This document shows, one piece after another, positions 33,701 to 42,961 of a DNA stretch of 55,866 bases. The translations under genes were made by a program, and so were the position numbers. Within the stretch, counting starts at the first letter, position 1. Each line of letters opens with the position of its first letter. The stretch spans positions 1 to 55,866 of the forward strand of contig NZ_WBKM01000222.1 in assembly GCF_015714725.1 (NCBI RefSeq), written 5' to 3'. The stretch comes from Nostoc sp. WHI. GTDB lineage: Bacteria > Cyanobacteriota > Cyanobacteriia > Cyanobacteriales > Nostocaceae. Under the pieces are notes generated by a model. The model searched no databases, was not told the origin of the DNA, and saw only the letters and a program-made list of their open reading frames with translations.

Positions 33701-34978
33701 CTATGAGATCAATTTTTCCAAAATTTTTTCTAGAAAAGACTCTGCTTCTTTTAACAAAGAGCGATGTAATTTACGAAAGTCTTCTTCTCTAATAGGTGTA
33801 TGGTTTATACCAAGCCATTTGAATTTATCTGACAAATCTTTCCAAGACTTTTTGATATCTGTTTCTTTTCCATGATCTGCATCATGACGTAGCCACTTGT
33901 TTCTTAAATGCTTGATACACCAAATAAAATCACAATCTGTCTTTTCATCTAGTACACCACCGTGCTTAATTAAAAAGCGTAAGTTATCTTTTCCTGCTCC
34001 CTCATAAAAAGTAAAGTAGAAATAATCTATAAAGTTTGCAAAACTCAGTTTATTTTGAGGTATTATCCAATGTAAATTTGTACAAGCTTCTATAAGCTTA
34101 GTTGTTGGCTTGAACATTTCTTTCTGTTCTTTAGTTTGCATTACCTCATTACATTGAACAATTAATTTCCAAATTCGATTTACCTGTGCAGATGCTTGGG
34201 CCGCAGGAGAAAGTAGTATTAGAGACTCTTCGTCCTCTTCTTCACAGGATTCTACAATTGTTATTAATTCATCTTGTTGAACAATTGGTAGTAATAAATC
34301 TATTTCACGTAAAGCTAATTCCTCATCTTCTGGTACAGCAATAATATTAACTAAAAGCTCAGTTGCAGTTAATAATTGATCTTCTGCTAAATGCAAAGAA
34401 GTCTCTAAAGCCCAATCAAATTTTTCACTTGGACTTTGCTCAAGACGTTGATAGGTTTTCTCTACAAAATCTGTATAAACCCTTGAAGGTTTTAATAAAC
34501 TTTGTACTAAGGCTGGATGTTTACTAAATAGGTTTAGTTCTTGAATTTGACGTGTAACTTCTGTGAAACTCTTATCCCATACTCTTGAGGCAAGTACGAT
34601 TTCCTTTAATTGACGAGACGGCTGAGAAATATTTAGACTAGGCTGAAGCAGTTTTTGCCAACTAGAAATTTGTTTATTTAAATCTATATATAAATTATCT
34701 TGTATTAACTTATCTTGTGGCATCAGTCTTGATTTACCAGATAAATTTTCTAATAATTCAGAGTAGGCAAAGAGTCTTGATTTACCAGATAAATTTTCTA
34801 ATAATTCAGAGTAGGGCAATAGCCTTGCCCTGCCAGTAAATCTCTGATCTATCCCGCTAATTTGCTCAGAGATTTTTGAGAAAGCAGATGTGTAAGCTTT
34901 ATTCAAATTTTCTGAATTTTGTAATATGTTTTTCAGGTAACTATCGTTGAATTGTTCAAATGGCATATGATTTTTCAT
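33701..34978 (-). CDS. HEPN-motif protein of unknown function
   Basis: A 425-residue, mostly helical protein of no recognised family. Near the C-terminus HLRNKWLRHDADHG contains R359-N360-x4-H365, the Rx4-6H motif of HEPN ribonucleases, in the expected helical setting. Residues about 55-87 contain an exact 16-residue tandem duplication (YSELLENLSGKSRL) encoded by a 48-bp direct repeat at 34725-34815. Residues 200-260 are acidic (EEEDEESL). It lies beside HicAB and an RHH/PIN remnant, so a toxin or anti-phage role is possible but unproven. ATG at 34978; a second ATG four codons on is equally possible. Confidence 0.6.
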   Translation of the reverse strand: MKNHMPFEQFNDSYLKNILQNSENLNKAYTSAFSKISEQISGIDQRFTGRARLLPYSELLENLSGKSRLFAYSELLENLSGKSRLMPQDKLIQDNLYIDLNKQISSWQKLLQPSLNISQPSRQLKEIVLASRVWDKSFTEVTRQIQELNLFSKHPALVQSLLKPSRVYTDFVEKTYQRLEQSPSEKFDWALETSLHLAEDQLLTATELLVNIIAVPEDEELALREIDLLLPIVQQDELITIVESCEEEDEESLILLSPAAQASAQVNRIWKLIVQCNEVMQTKEQKEMFKPTTKLIEACTNLHWIIPQNKLSFANFIDYFYFTFYEGAGKDNLRFLIKHGGVLDEKTDCDFIWCIKHLRNKWLRHDADHGKETDIKKSWKDLSDKFKWLGINHTPIREEDFRKLHRSLLKEAESFLEKILEKLIS

Positions 34979-35072
34979 TGATTATATAGTTTGTCCATTT
35001 ATTATAGTCTGAGAAATAGGGAGCTACAATAGTTTAATACTGGCTTGTGCAAGTTTCAATCTTAGATTATAA

Positions 35073-35515
35073 ATGGTTCACATGGTAACACTTCAATTAC
35101 GACAATTAAGTGTTCCGCCGGGACATAGACTAATACTCCACGATGTTAGCTGGTACTCCACGATGTTAGCTGGCAAGAATTTGAGGCAATTTTAAAAGAA
35201 TTTGACGACCATCGAGCGACTCTATTGGCTTACAGTCAGGGAACCTTGGAGATGAGAATGCCATTACCAAAGCATGAGAAAGCCAAAGTCATCATTGACG
35301 ATTTGGTGAAAATTCTGCTGGAGGAGTTAGAGATTAGACCTCTTGCAAAAGTCGCTCAGGAAGATTTGATTTTGGGGAGACAAAGCTCATAATTGTAGAG
35401 AGCAGCAATCAATCAGATTACACCTTAAACTAAATCTTTTTCGGCGATTTATATAAGTAAAAGTTATGACGAGTCAGATAAGTTTCGTTGTTATCGTTCA
35501 ATTCCTGAATTAGAC
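35073..35515 (+). pseudogene. Uma2-family endonuclease pseudogene
   Basis: The first part reads MVTLQLRQLSVPPGHRLILHDVSW, then QEFEAILKEFDDHRATLLAYSQGTLEMRMPLPKHE, the N-terminal half of a cyanobacterial Uma2 (DUF820) protein. A 20-bp tandem duplication (TACTCCACGATGTTAGCTGG at 35134-35153 and 35154-35173) breaks the frame. Downstream at about 35336 the element end AGACCTCTTGCA replaces the middle of the gene. A C-terminal scrap (SYDESDKFRCYRSIPEL) appears at about 35460-35510. Confidence 0.8.
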
Positions 35516-35608
35516 TTCAGCGAATGCAAAAACTTTAACCAAACAGAATTCAGGAGTCAGGAGCCAGAATTCAGAATTAAATTATGTGCGAGTGGCAGAT
35601 AGTGCAAA

Positions 35609-36112
35609 TTAAACAACAGGTTTACTAATTCTGAGTCCCATGATAACTAAGTCTCGCTCAACGTCATCAAGTTCGGCAATTTTAGGCAGATGCCCCCAAT
35701 GTTGAAAACCAAATTTTTCAAATAGCTTTAAACTAGGTTGATTGTGGGCAAAAATGAGGCATACTAAAGTTTTTAAACCCAAAGTACTACCTTCGTGAAT
35801 TGCTTGTGCTAGAAGTTGCTGTCCCAAACCACATCTCTGAAAAGCAGGGGCTATATAAATACTAATTTCGGCAGTCTTACTATAAGCAGATCGTCCATAA
35901 AAGGATTGGAAACTAAGCCATCCAGCAATTACTCCCTCTACTTCGATTAGCCAAAGTGGGTGTTGTGAAGGCGATCGCCCCTTAAACCAAGCAAGGCGAC
36001 TTTCCACAGATACTAGCTCTAAATCAGCGGTTGCCATGCGGCTAGGAATTGCAGCATTGTAAATTGCCACAATTGCAGGTAAGTCAGTTTCAGTCGCATG
36101 GCGAATAATCAT
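35609..36112 (-). CDS. GNAT N-acetyltransferase (phosphinothricin-acetyltransferase-like)
   Basis: A 167-residue GNAT protein. The acetyl-CoA site is AEISIYIAPAFQRCGLGQQLLAQAI (Q/RxxGxG pattern), and motif B is NQPSLKLFEKFGFQHWG. The start MIIRHATETDLPAIVAIYNAAI is typical of the Pat/Bar-like group that acetylates phosphinothricin or methionine derivatives. The natural substrate is unknown. ATG start; single gene between repeats. Confidence 0.88.
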   Translation of the reverse strand: MIIRHATETDLPAIVAIYNAAIPSRMATADLELVSVESRLAWFKGRSPSQHPLWLIEVEGVIAGWLSFQSFYGRSAYSKTAEISIYIAPAFQRCGLGQQLLAQAIHEGSTLGLKTLVCLIFAHNQPSLKLFEKFGFQHWGHLPKIAELDDVERDLVIMGLRISKPVV

Positions 36113-36638
36113 TGCTGCTGTCTTAGAGTAAATCTTGAGAAAATATTCAAAAATAATACAGCGTTAACACTAGCAATTCTAGGGCTTCTACCGTAATTGT
36201 CACAGATGCTTTTCCCGCTACCTTACATAAAGTTATATGGTGTCCATCTAATTAGCCGTCAAAAAAGACCTCTCTCTGGTGTTACTACGCAAAATCGTGT
36301 CTCTCCGAGCTGGCTACGGTGTACACACAAGTCCTAAAAACCTAGCTTGATAAGGCTTTCCTCGTTCCTGGGCTGCCGCCGGGGAACGCATTCGTTGAGT
36401 CTCTGGCTCAATGTCTGACTGGAGGCAGCAGCCCCTAATCAGTCATTCCCATGCTCTGCATGGGAACGAGAGAATAATGAGAAATCGAGCTTTTTTCGAC
36501 TTGTGTGTCCACCGTAGCTCCGAGCTGGAGAGGCACAGACTTAAACAAAAGTTTAGAGCCGGGAATCTGAAAATGTGCTAGATAGCCAATTGCTAACGGT
36601 TAATGCTAAAAAACAATTAGCGATTCGCAATTAGCACT
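36113..36638. other. Repeat-filled gap
   Basis: Holds copy B of the 155-bp element (36313-36467) flanked on both sides by CTCCGAGCTGG / GCTCCGAGCTGGAGAG motifs and fragments of CTTGTGTGTACACCGTAG. No gene or RNA is seen; the ltrA-like promoter is presumably in the last 100 bp. Confidence 0.5.
36313..36467 (-). repeat. 155-bp dispersed element, copy B
   Basis: Inverted copy of 2112-2266 with the same length and roughly 90% identity; differences cluster in the hairpin arms (CCCCGGCGGCAG versus CCAGGCGGAGCC), partly compensating each other. Confidence 0.85.
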
Positions 36639-37814
36639 ATGGCAAATTTTCTCCAACCGCCAAGGTTACGTATTAGTGAAGACACCGAAGAAGAACGACG
36701 CGCCACTTGGCTAGAACTTTTTTATGATTTGGTGTTTGTAGTTGCAGTTTCTCAACTCGCCCACAATCTCAAAGAAGATATCTCTCTATCAGGATGGTTT
36801 GGTTTTATAGTTCTATTTATACCAGTTTGGTGGTCATGGATTGGCACTACATTTTACGCCAACCGCTTTGATAGCGATGATGTGGGACATCGGTTGCTGA
36901 TTGGTTTACAAATGCTGACAGCATCAGCAATGGCTATTAACATCCATCACGGTTTGGGTGAGAGTTCGCCTGGTTTTGCCATTTCCTATGCTCTCGGTCG
37001 GGTTGTGCTGGTGATAGAGTACGTCCGTGCTGGAATGCACATTCCTTTAGCGCGTCCTTTGACCACTCGCTACGCTATTGGTTTTGCGATCGCCGCCTTC
37101 TTCTGGTTAATATCAGCATTTACACCGATTCCTTGGCGGTTCGGATTCTGGACATTGGGAATCATCATTGACTTTGCTACACCTCTGACAGGAAGTAAGT
37201 TTCAGTTAGGGTTGCTTCCCCACGCCTCCCATTTACCGGAACGTTTCGGGTTGTTTACCATTATTGTTTTAGGCGAAGCAGTTATTGCAGTGGTCAATGG
37301 TGTTTCTGAACAGAAATGGGATGTTTTCACCGTGATTTCCGCCGTGTTGGGTCTAATTATTGCTTTTAGCTGGTGGTGGGTCTATTTTGATAACTTGGGT
37401 GGTAAACCGATTGAGATGGCGCGGAAAGATAGAAAAATTGGTGTTGTCAATCTCTGGCTTTATACTCATTTACCCTTAGTAATTGGAATTGCTGCTGCTG
37501 GAGTTGGCGTAGAACAAATCTTGTTGAGTAAGCCAACTTTAGCACTACCAGATTCCCAACGATGGCTTATCTGTGGTTCAGTGGCATTATGTTCGCTAGC
37601 TGTCAGCATTCTCCATCGATTTGGAGTAATTCGTTATTGCAAAATCCGTTCCAACTATCGACTTGGGGGTGCAGTTGTGCTGCTAGCGATCGCCATCTTA
37701 GGCAAAGGTTTGTTACCTATTGTAGTTATAGCCCTTGTAGCTGTAGTTTCTGTTGCCCAAGTCGTTCAGGATTTGTATCAAAGCCGTCCTAAGACCCGCT
37801 TGGCTGATCCATAA
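36639..37814 (+). CDS. LtrA-family membrane protein
   Basis: A 391-residue multi-pass membrane protein of the low-temperature-requirement A family. It begins with the family signature ERRATWLELFYDLVFVVAVSQLAH (first part residues 19-34) and then carries about ten hydrophobic helices; the second signature is ERFGLFTIIVLGEAVIAV. LtrA was first linked to growth at low temperature in Listeria; its molecular function is not known. ATG start; a terminator follows. Confidence 0.9.
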   Translation: MANFLQPPRLRISEDTEEERRATWLELFYDLVFVVAVSQLAHNLKEDISLSGWFGFIVLFIPVWWSWIGTTFYANRFDSDDVGHRLLIGLQMLTASAMAINIHHGLGESSPGFAISYALGRVVLVIEYVRAGMHIPLARPLTTRYAIGFAIAAFFWLISAFTPIPWRFGFWTLGIIIDFATPLTGSKFQLGLLPHASHLPERFGLFTIIVLGEAVIAVVNGVSEQKWDVFTVISAVLGLIIAFSWWWVYFDNLGGKPIEMARKDRKIGVVNLWLYTHLPLVIGIAAAGVGVEQILLSKPTLALPDSQRWLICGSVALCSLAVSILHRFGVIRYCKIRSNYRLGGAVVLLAIAILGKGLLPIVVIALVAVVSVAQVVQDLYQSRPKTRLADP

Positions 37815-37858
37815 ATCTAGTCATAGCCTTATTTTTTGCCATAATTTCATTAATTATT

Positions 37859-37896
37859 TTCCCCTCTAAGCTTGTATTAGAAGGGAATTTTATTAG
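37859..37896 (+). terminator. Terminator after LtrA gene
   Basis: TTCCCCTCTAA and TTAGAAGGGAA form an 11-bp stem with one mismatch and a 7-base loop, followed by TTTTATTAG. The remaining sequence up to 38196 is A/T-rich with nothing recognised. Confidence 0.75.
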
Positions 37897-38196
37897 TCTT
37901 TCTCCCTAATATTTAAGGTTTTTGGAGTTTTCTGTCATCTGCATCTATCTAACGAAGGGTTTTATTAAATTATAAATAAATCTTTATATAGTTGTTTAAA
38001 GATTATGTAATCAAAGCGCCTAAGCATCATCCTGTAAAGCTTAGAAATCAAGCCATTGCTGTTTATTGAAGACAACAAAACTAAAGTAAGAAAGCAAGAA
38101 TGTCAGGATTGTGAGATATACGCTATAGGACAGAAGTCAAGTTGATGAAATATTTATTAATATAAGTTCAGCATACAAAGTTAGAAATAATTCTTC

Positions 38197-38469
38197 ATGG
38201 CAAATATTTCTCATCAATCACCAGATTATTTACCAACAGAACAGAAGATCGTGAACGACCAGCAACCATCAGAGTCTAAAGAATTTGTCGGAAATCTCAA
38301 GAATGGGATTTGGCTGTTTGGTCTGTCATCCTGGGTATTTGGCATCACCGATCGCAGCATTGCTTCATTTGCAGATGGCTATCTATCTGCTTTGGATCTG
38401 ACGCAACTATTTACAGCGGCGACGTTCTTTGTGGCATGGCTATTTTTGAAGCCGACATCCAGAGTTTAG
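38197..38469 (+). CDS. Hypothetical protein, 90 aa, membrane-associated
   Basis: ATG start. The first 45 residues are polar. The last 40 contain two hydrophobic stretches (GIWLFGLSSWVFGI and LFTAATFFVAWLFL), so it may be a small membrane hairpin. No family recognised; no ribosome-binding site stands out. Confidence 0.5.
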   Translation: MANISHQSPDYLPTEQKIVNDQQPSESKEFVGNLKNGIWLFGLSSWVFGITDRSIASFADGYLSALDLTQLFTAATFFVAWLFLKPTSRV

Positions 38470-38789
38470 GATCGGCAACTGGTTGAGTACTTTGAACAGT
38501 CATAAGCTACTTTGGAATAATACATTGTAGCAATGTGCATTATTTTAGCTCAAACAGTAGAAGCCTCTCACCTAACCGATAGGGAGGTGATGAAATGAAT
38601 ACGCGTGAGTGACGAATTGACCAACGAGCAAAATTGAGCATCGTGAAATCAGCAATGTTGGTCGATGAGGAACGAACACTTTATTGGTTTTTTCCAAATA
38701 TTTGATATAATTTTAACCACTAGGTGTGACTCAATTAAATGCTGAAAAGCAGCCTATCAAAAAAGTTCAAAATTATCTCCAAAAGTCCG

Positions 38790-38885
38790 TAGGGCATACG
38801 GCTTCAAAGCTCAGTTAATGTCGTCCTAGAGGAGTCCCTGAGAAGCCCACACTCACTCTCATTGGGAGTGTGTGGAGTATGTCAC
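38790..38885 (+). mobile_element. IS200/IS605-like right end (omega-RNA-like) remnant
   Basis: GGCTTCAAAGCTCAG, then GTCCTAGAGGAGTCCCTGAG and a hairpin CCACACTC..GAGTGTGTGG, ending GGAGTATGTCAC. Order and final bases resemble the right ends of cyanobacterial IS200/IS605 elements, where the end also encodes the TnpB guide RNA scaffold. No tnpB or tnpA frame is found upstream, so it would be a remnant. It abuts a decayed antitoxin gene. Assignment rests on memory of such ends. Confidence 0.4.
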
Positions 38886-38888
38886 AAT

Positions 38889-39035
38889 ATCAGTACTACA
38901 AGTTTTCCACTGGATGATGACTTGTAAGAGAAACTTGACACCACCGCTACTCGTCTTCAGCGTTCTAGGAGCTGGATAATCAACGATGCCCTACGCCAGT
39001 ATATTGAACGCGTCGAATTACCCAAGTACATTTAA
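38889..39035 (+). pseudogene. Ribbon-helix-helix antitoxin pseudogene
   Basis: Reads STTSFPLDDDL, stop, EKLDTTATRLQRSRSWIINDALRQYIERVEL, and ends TAA. This is a CopG/RHH antitoxin of the type paired with RelE/ParE toxins, with an in-frame TAA where Gln or similar is expected and ATC in place of the start ATG. It begins right at the IS-like end. Its toxin is not directly downstream; a decayed ParE-like frame lies at 40506. Confidence 0.75.
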
Positions 39036-39083
39036 AACCTTCGATGGCGCGATCGCACTTTGTAAATCTCTGAATATACCTTA

Positions 39084-39125
39084 AAAAATCTTATAGTTAG
39101 CTCTTATGCCAACTATAAGATTTTT
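39084..39125. terminator. Perfect 15-bp bidirectional terminator
   Basis: AAAAATCTTATAGTT and AACTATAAGATTTTT pair perfectly around a 12-base loop, giving a T-tract on both strands. It lies 18 bp after the minus-strand methyltransferase stop and after the plus-strand antitoxin remnant. Confidence 0.88.
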
Positions 39126-39143
39126 GGTCAACTTTAAGAGAGG

Positions 39144-40160
39144 TTAAACTGCCTCGATTATATTCATTGACAAGGTATCTATAGGTATAATATTTTTTAC
39201 AGTGAAGCCAGATGAGCCAAGTAAAATATTCCACTCTTTTAAAGTCCTGACACGTCCAGAAGTTTCTTGAAGCATTATCATATCTATAAAGTGTGCAAAA
39301 ACTTGCTCATTAGATACATCAGCAAAAGCTTCAATGATTAATAAAGAACCACCATCAATCATACTTGCACGACAATTTTTCAGAATGGTAATGCAATCTT
39401 CATTTGACCAATCCATAAGTACATGAGAAATTATATATACATCACCGCCTGGTGGTACACTTTTTAGAAAATCTCCACTTACTAAATTGCAACGGGTTGC
39501 TATTTCTTGATTTGCAATATGCACTTCTTGAATAACATGAGGTTGGTCAAAGAGAATTCCATTTACTGTTTTGTTTGCTGATAAAATTGCAACCAGTAAA
39601 TCTCCCATTCCTCCTCCTACGTCCACAATTAAATTAGCTGCTTGAAAAGCATAAGCATTTACAACAGCACTAGGAAGGGAAGATGACCAAGATTTCATCG
39701 CCTTGTTAAAGGCAATAGCATATTCTTGTTTTTCACTAAAAACTTCATAAATTTTTTTTTGGTAAATATGGTCGTATGCGTTTAAACCTGTTGCAATTAC
39801 TTTCTCAAACGATTGCAATAGCTCCCATCGCCAAGGTTCTGCATTAAAAAGAATCCAATCGCGGGGAGAAGTAGGATTATCTGTTCGCAATACATCACTA
39901 AAAGGCGTAAGTGTAAAACGTTCTTGTTCGTCAATGGCAAATATATCTAAACTTGTTAAAAAGCGAAGTAATCTATCAAGCGATCGCTCGTGTGAATTTG
40001 TTAATTGAGCTAATTCTTCAGCAGTCTTTGGACTATCTGCTAACAGATCGGGGATATTGAGTTTAATAATTGTACAAACCCCTTGTGATAAAATTTCCCC
40101 CAGGCTAATTTGAAGCATAACGGATTGGGGCGAAATGTGATTTTTAGCGTTGGATAACAT
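39144..40160 (-). CDS. SAM-dependent O-methyltransferase (family 2)
   Basis: A 338-residue methyltransferase with an N-terminal winged-helix dimerisation domain (LADSPKTAEELAQLTNSHERSLDRLLRFL) and a C-terminal Rossmann domain. The SAM motif I is IVDVGGGMGDLLVAIL; VYIISHVLMDWSNEDC and LLIIEAF follow as in hydroxyneurosporene/acetylserotonin O-methyltransferases. The substrate is a small hydroxylated metabolite, not identifiable here. It stands alone between two decayed toxin-antitoxin fragments, which suggests acquisition at that site. ATG start. Confidence 0.88.
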   Translation of the reverse strand: MLSNAKNHISPQSVMLQISLGEILSQGVCTIIKLNIPDLLADSPKTAEELAQLTNSHERSLDRLLRFLTSLDIFAIDEQERFTLTPFSDVLRTDNPTSPRDWILFNAEPWRWELLQSFEKVIATGLNAYDHIYQKKIYEVFSEKQEYAIAFNKAMKSWSSSLPSAVVNAYAFQAANLIVDVGGGMGDLLVAILSANKTVNGILFDQPHVIQEVHIANQEIATRCNLVSGDFLKSVPPGGDVYIISHVLMDWSNEDCITILKNCRASMIDGGSLLIIEAFADVSNEQVFAHFIDMIMLQETSGRVRTLKEWNILLGSSGFTVKNIIPIDTLSMNIIEAV

Positions 40161-40505
40161 ATTTTAAGTTGATTGAGAACAATAACTACTAATTAAGTAT
40201 ACTTGATCACATTTGCTTTTGGGTAAAGTATTATACCTAATTCAGGTTTTATGTAAGCGCTCAATAATCCGGTGTAAATCGCTCAGTGACAATGACAAGC
40301 AAGTTTATGAATACTTGGAGTATACACATAAATACTTAGAAATTTTGGGAATAGGAAATGTAAATATAACTTGATACCTGTCCTTTTAGAAAGGATATAC
40401 GGCCAATACTTGTCTTCAAAAATGCTGAAACAAATCAGTACATTAAAGTGAATTTTAATTTCGATTGACAACGTTCTGCAACAAAAATTTACAACCTATA
40501 CTATT
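40161..40505. other. Upstream region of the methyltransferase gene
   Basis: A/T-rich, with no convincing ORF (a 62-codon minus-strand frame at 40283-40471 has no coding character) and no recognised repeat. It presumably holds the methyltransferase promoter. Confidence 0.45.
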
Positions 40506-40647
40506 TTGCGGGTATCCTGGCTGAACCCCAGTCAGTGCCGTCGGGGATTTGACCCGGCTGGGGGAGTTTATCGCAGTTCAAAATCCGAAAGCAGCACAAC
40601 GAACATCTCTCCGGCTCCGGCAGATGATCGGAAAAGATTTGGAATAA
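40506..40647 (+). pseudogene. ParE/RelE-type toxin pseudogene
   Basis: One frame reads RVSWLNPSQ, and after a shift near 40531-40537 another reads AVGDLTRLGEFIAVQNPKAAQ and RTSLRLRQMIGKDLE before TAA at 40645. Together these match the N-terminal two thirds of a ParE toxin (WxPxAxxDLxRLxxFI, NPxAA). A possible C-terminal scrap (HDEVVVSI) follows at about 40700. It is frameshifted and without a normal start, hence inactive. Confidence 0.7.
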
Positions 40648-40792
40648 CCTACTTGCCACATTCCAATAGTTCTACAAAAATTTTTCTGATTTTCCGGAAT
40701 TGGTCATGATGAAGTGGTAGTCTCTATCAGCCTACCGATTTATACTGAAACTCTATAACGAACTTTCGGGGAATATAACCCCATTTCGGATT

Positions 40793-40821
40793 AAAAGCCC
40801 GGTCTTCATGACCGGGCTTTT
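40793..40821. terminator. Strong terminator hairpin
   Basis: AAAAGCCCGGT and ACCGGGCTTTT pair perfectly (11 bp) around CTTCATG, with A/T tracts suitable on both strands. It is about 180 bp beyond the ftsH stop; a GGATTTT heptad tract (about 40844-40868) lies between. Confidence 0.8.
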
Positions 40822-40954
40822 GACAAAGAACTTATACCATTTTGGATTTTGGATTTTGGATTTTAGATTGGGGAATATTTGCTGGTAATCGCTTTGAGAC
40901 CTTTATCTATTGATATTAAAAAAAATGGGGCAATCTGGAAAATCCCAGAATTAC

Positions 40955-40989
40955 CCCAAATTTTAAAAGAAGACGCGTTAATTGCGTCT
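40955..40989 (-). terminator. Probable ftsH terminator
   Basis: On the minus strand AGACGC and GCGTCT form a stem followed by TCTTTTAAAATTT, 12 bp after the ftsH stop codon. Confidence 0.6.
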
Positions 40990-41000
40990 CTACTGATTAA

Positions 41001-42845
41001 TTAGGCAAAGGCGGCGGTTGTCACATCATTATTCGACAGAATTTCTTGCAATTCTTCAGCGTCTACGGTTTCTTTATCAACCAACATTTGCGCTATCTCA
41101 TCTAAAATATGGCGGTTACGCACTAACACTTCTTTAGCGCGTGTATAAGCTACATCCACCAGTTTGCGGACTTCTTCATCAATGGCGGCGGCAGTTTCTT
41201 CAGAGAAATCGCGCTCTGACATGATATCTCGTCCAAGGAACATATTACCTTGTTGACGACCAAGGGCGACTGGGCCTAAGCGATCGCTCATTCCAAATCG
41301 GGTAATCATCTGACGAGCAACACGGGCTACTTGTTGGAGGTCATTAGAAGCACCAGTGGTAACTTCTTCTTCACCAAAGACTAATTCTTCAGAGATGCGA
41401 CCGCCCAAAGCCACTGCCATTTGATTTTCCAGATAAGCGCGGCTGTACAAACCAGTGTCCATCCGGTCTTCGCTGGGGGTAAACCAAGTTAAACCACCTG
41501 CGCGACCACGAGGAATAATGCTAATCTTTTGCACAGGATCGTAGTCTGGCATCAAAGCACCCACCAAGGCGTGACCAGCTTCGTGATATGCCACCAAGGT
41601 TTTGCGCTTTTCGCTCATCACCCGGTCTTTCTTTTCTGGGCCAGCTAATACGCGATCAATGGCGTCGTTGATTTCATCCATCGAAATTTCAGTCAAATTC
41701 CGGCGTGCTGCCAGAATTGCGGCTTCATTTAGGAGGTTGGATAAATCTGCGCCAGTAAATCCAGGGGTACGACGGGCGATTTTATCTAAGTCCACATCTT
41801 TCGCCAAGGTCTTGCCACGGGCGTGTACCTTGAGGATTTCGCTACGTCCGGCATAATCGGGACGGTCTACCACAACTTGACGGTCAAAGCGACCAGGACG
41901 CAATAGTGCGGCATCAAGGACATCAGGACGGTTGGTAGCGGCAATAATGATGATGCCAGTGTTACCTTCAAAACCGTCCATTTCTGTGAGCAACTGGTTG
42001 AGGGTTTGTTCCCGCTCATCGTTACCACCACCTAAACCTGCACCCCGTTGACGACCTACGGCGTCAATTTCATCGATGAAGACGATACAGGGAGCGTTGG
42101 TTTTAGCTTGTTCAAATAAGTCGCGGACGCGGGATGCACCCACACCAACGAACATTTCGACAAATTCCGAACCAGAGATCGAGAAGAAGGGTACACCTGC
42201 TTCGCCTGCTACGGCACGAGCTAGGAGGGTTTTACCTGTACCAGGAGGGCCGACTAACAGCACACCTTTAGGAATTTTTGCACCAACTGCGGTAAAGCGA
42301 TCGGCATTTTTCAGAAAGTCTACGACTTCATTTAATTCCAACTTGGCTTGGTCAATACCAGCGACATCGCCAAATGTTACCTGAGTTTGTGGTTCCATTT
42401 GGACTCTGGCTTTAGATTTGCCAAAGTTCATCGCTTGGCTACCGGGGCCACTTTGAGCGCGACGTAGCAAGAAGAATAAGCCAACTAAGAGCAATACAGG
42501 AAAAAATAAGCTGCTGAGTGCCTTAAACCAAAATCCTTCATCGGTTTGGGGCAGAACAGAAATATCAACGCCTTTTGAAGTCAGAGTATTGATCAGGTCT
42601 GGATCGTTGACTAAGGTTACAATCCGTTTATTTGTTGGGTCATATTTGGATGTAACCAGTGCTGTAGTCCGATCTGCACTCAAACTGACTTTTTCTACTC
42701 TGCCTTGTTGAACTTCTTGAATAAACTTACTGTATCGCCATGTCTCTCTGCTTTGGGGTTGTTTGTCAAAAAATGCTGTTCCCAGGGCAATCACGACAAT
42801 AAACAGCAGCGCGTACAGCCCTGTATTTCTCCATCTTTTATTCAC
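41001..42845 (-). CDS. ftsH: ATP-dependent zinc metalloprotease FtsH
   Basis: A 614-residue membrane AAA protease. Cyanobacterial FtsH forms hexamers in the thylakoid or plasma membrane, and some paralogues remove damaged D1 during PSII repair. Two N-terminal helices ([18 protein letters not shown] and [17 protein letters not shown]) flank a lumenal/periplasmic domain. Then come Walker A GPPGTGKT, Walker B IVFIDEID and the zinc site HEAGH at 421-425. The start is GTG, supported by AGGAGG 11 bases upstream; no ATG alternative is near. It follows pabC on the same strand by 116 bp. Confidence 0.96.
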   Translation of the reverse strand: MNKRWRNTGLYALLFIVVIALGTAFFDKQPQSRETWRYSKFIQEVQQGRVEKVSLSADRTTALVTSKYDPTNKRIVTLVNDPDLINTLTSKGVDISVLPQTDEGFWFKALSSLFFPVLLLVGLFFLLRRAQSGPGSQAMNFGKSKARVQMEPQTQVTFGDVAGIDQAKLELNEVVDFLKNADRFTAVGAKIPKGVLLVGPPGTGKTLLARAVAGEAGVPFFSISGSEFVEMFVGVGASRVRDLFEQAKTNAPCIVFIDEIDAVGRQRGAGLGGGNDEREQTLNQLLTEMDGFEGNTGIIIIAATNRPDVLDAALLRPGRFDRQVVVDRPDYAGRSEILKVHARGKTLAKDVDLDKIARRTPGFTGADLSNLLNEAAILAARRNLTEISMDEINDAIDRVLAGPEKKDRVMSEKRKTLVAYHEAGHALVGALMPDYDPVQKISIIPRGRAGGLTWFTPSEDRMDTGLYSRAYLENQMAVALGGRISEELVFGEEEVTTGASNDLQQVARVARQMITRFGMSDRLGPVALGRQQGNMFLGRDIMSERDFSEETAAAIDEEVRKLVDVAYTRAKEVLVRNRHILDEIAQMLVDKETVDAEELQEILSNNDVTTAAFA

Positions 42846-42961
42846 TAAGGTCTATCCTCCTGTATTTTTCGCGCGATCGCGTAGTCTTCTCTGTTTGGAG
42901 AGGTCATTCATTATTAAGAATTATGTTAACTTATCTTAAGTGTAACAAGGTGGCGTAGCTG

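Noticed and set aside
40283..40471. 62-codon minus-strand frame upstream of the methyltransferase
   Set aside because: A/T-driven open frame with no recognisable features.
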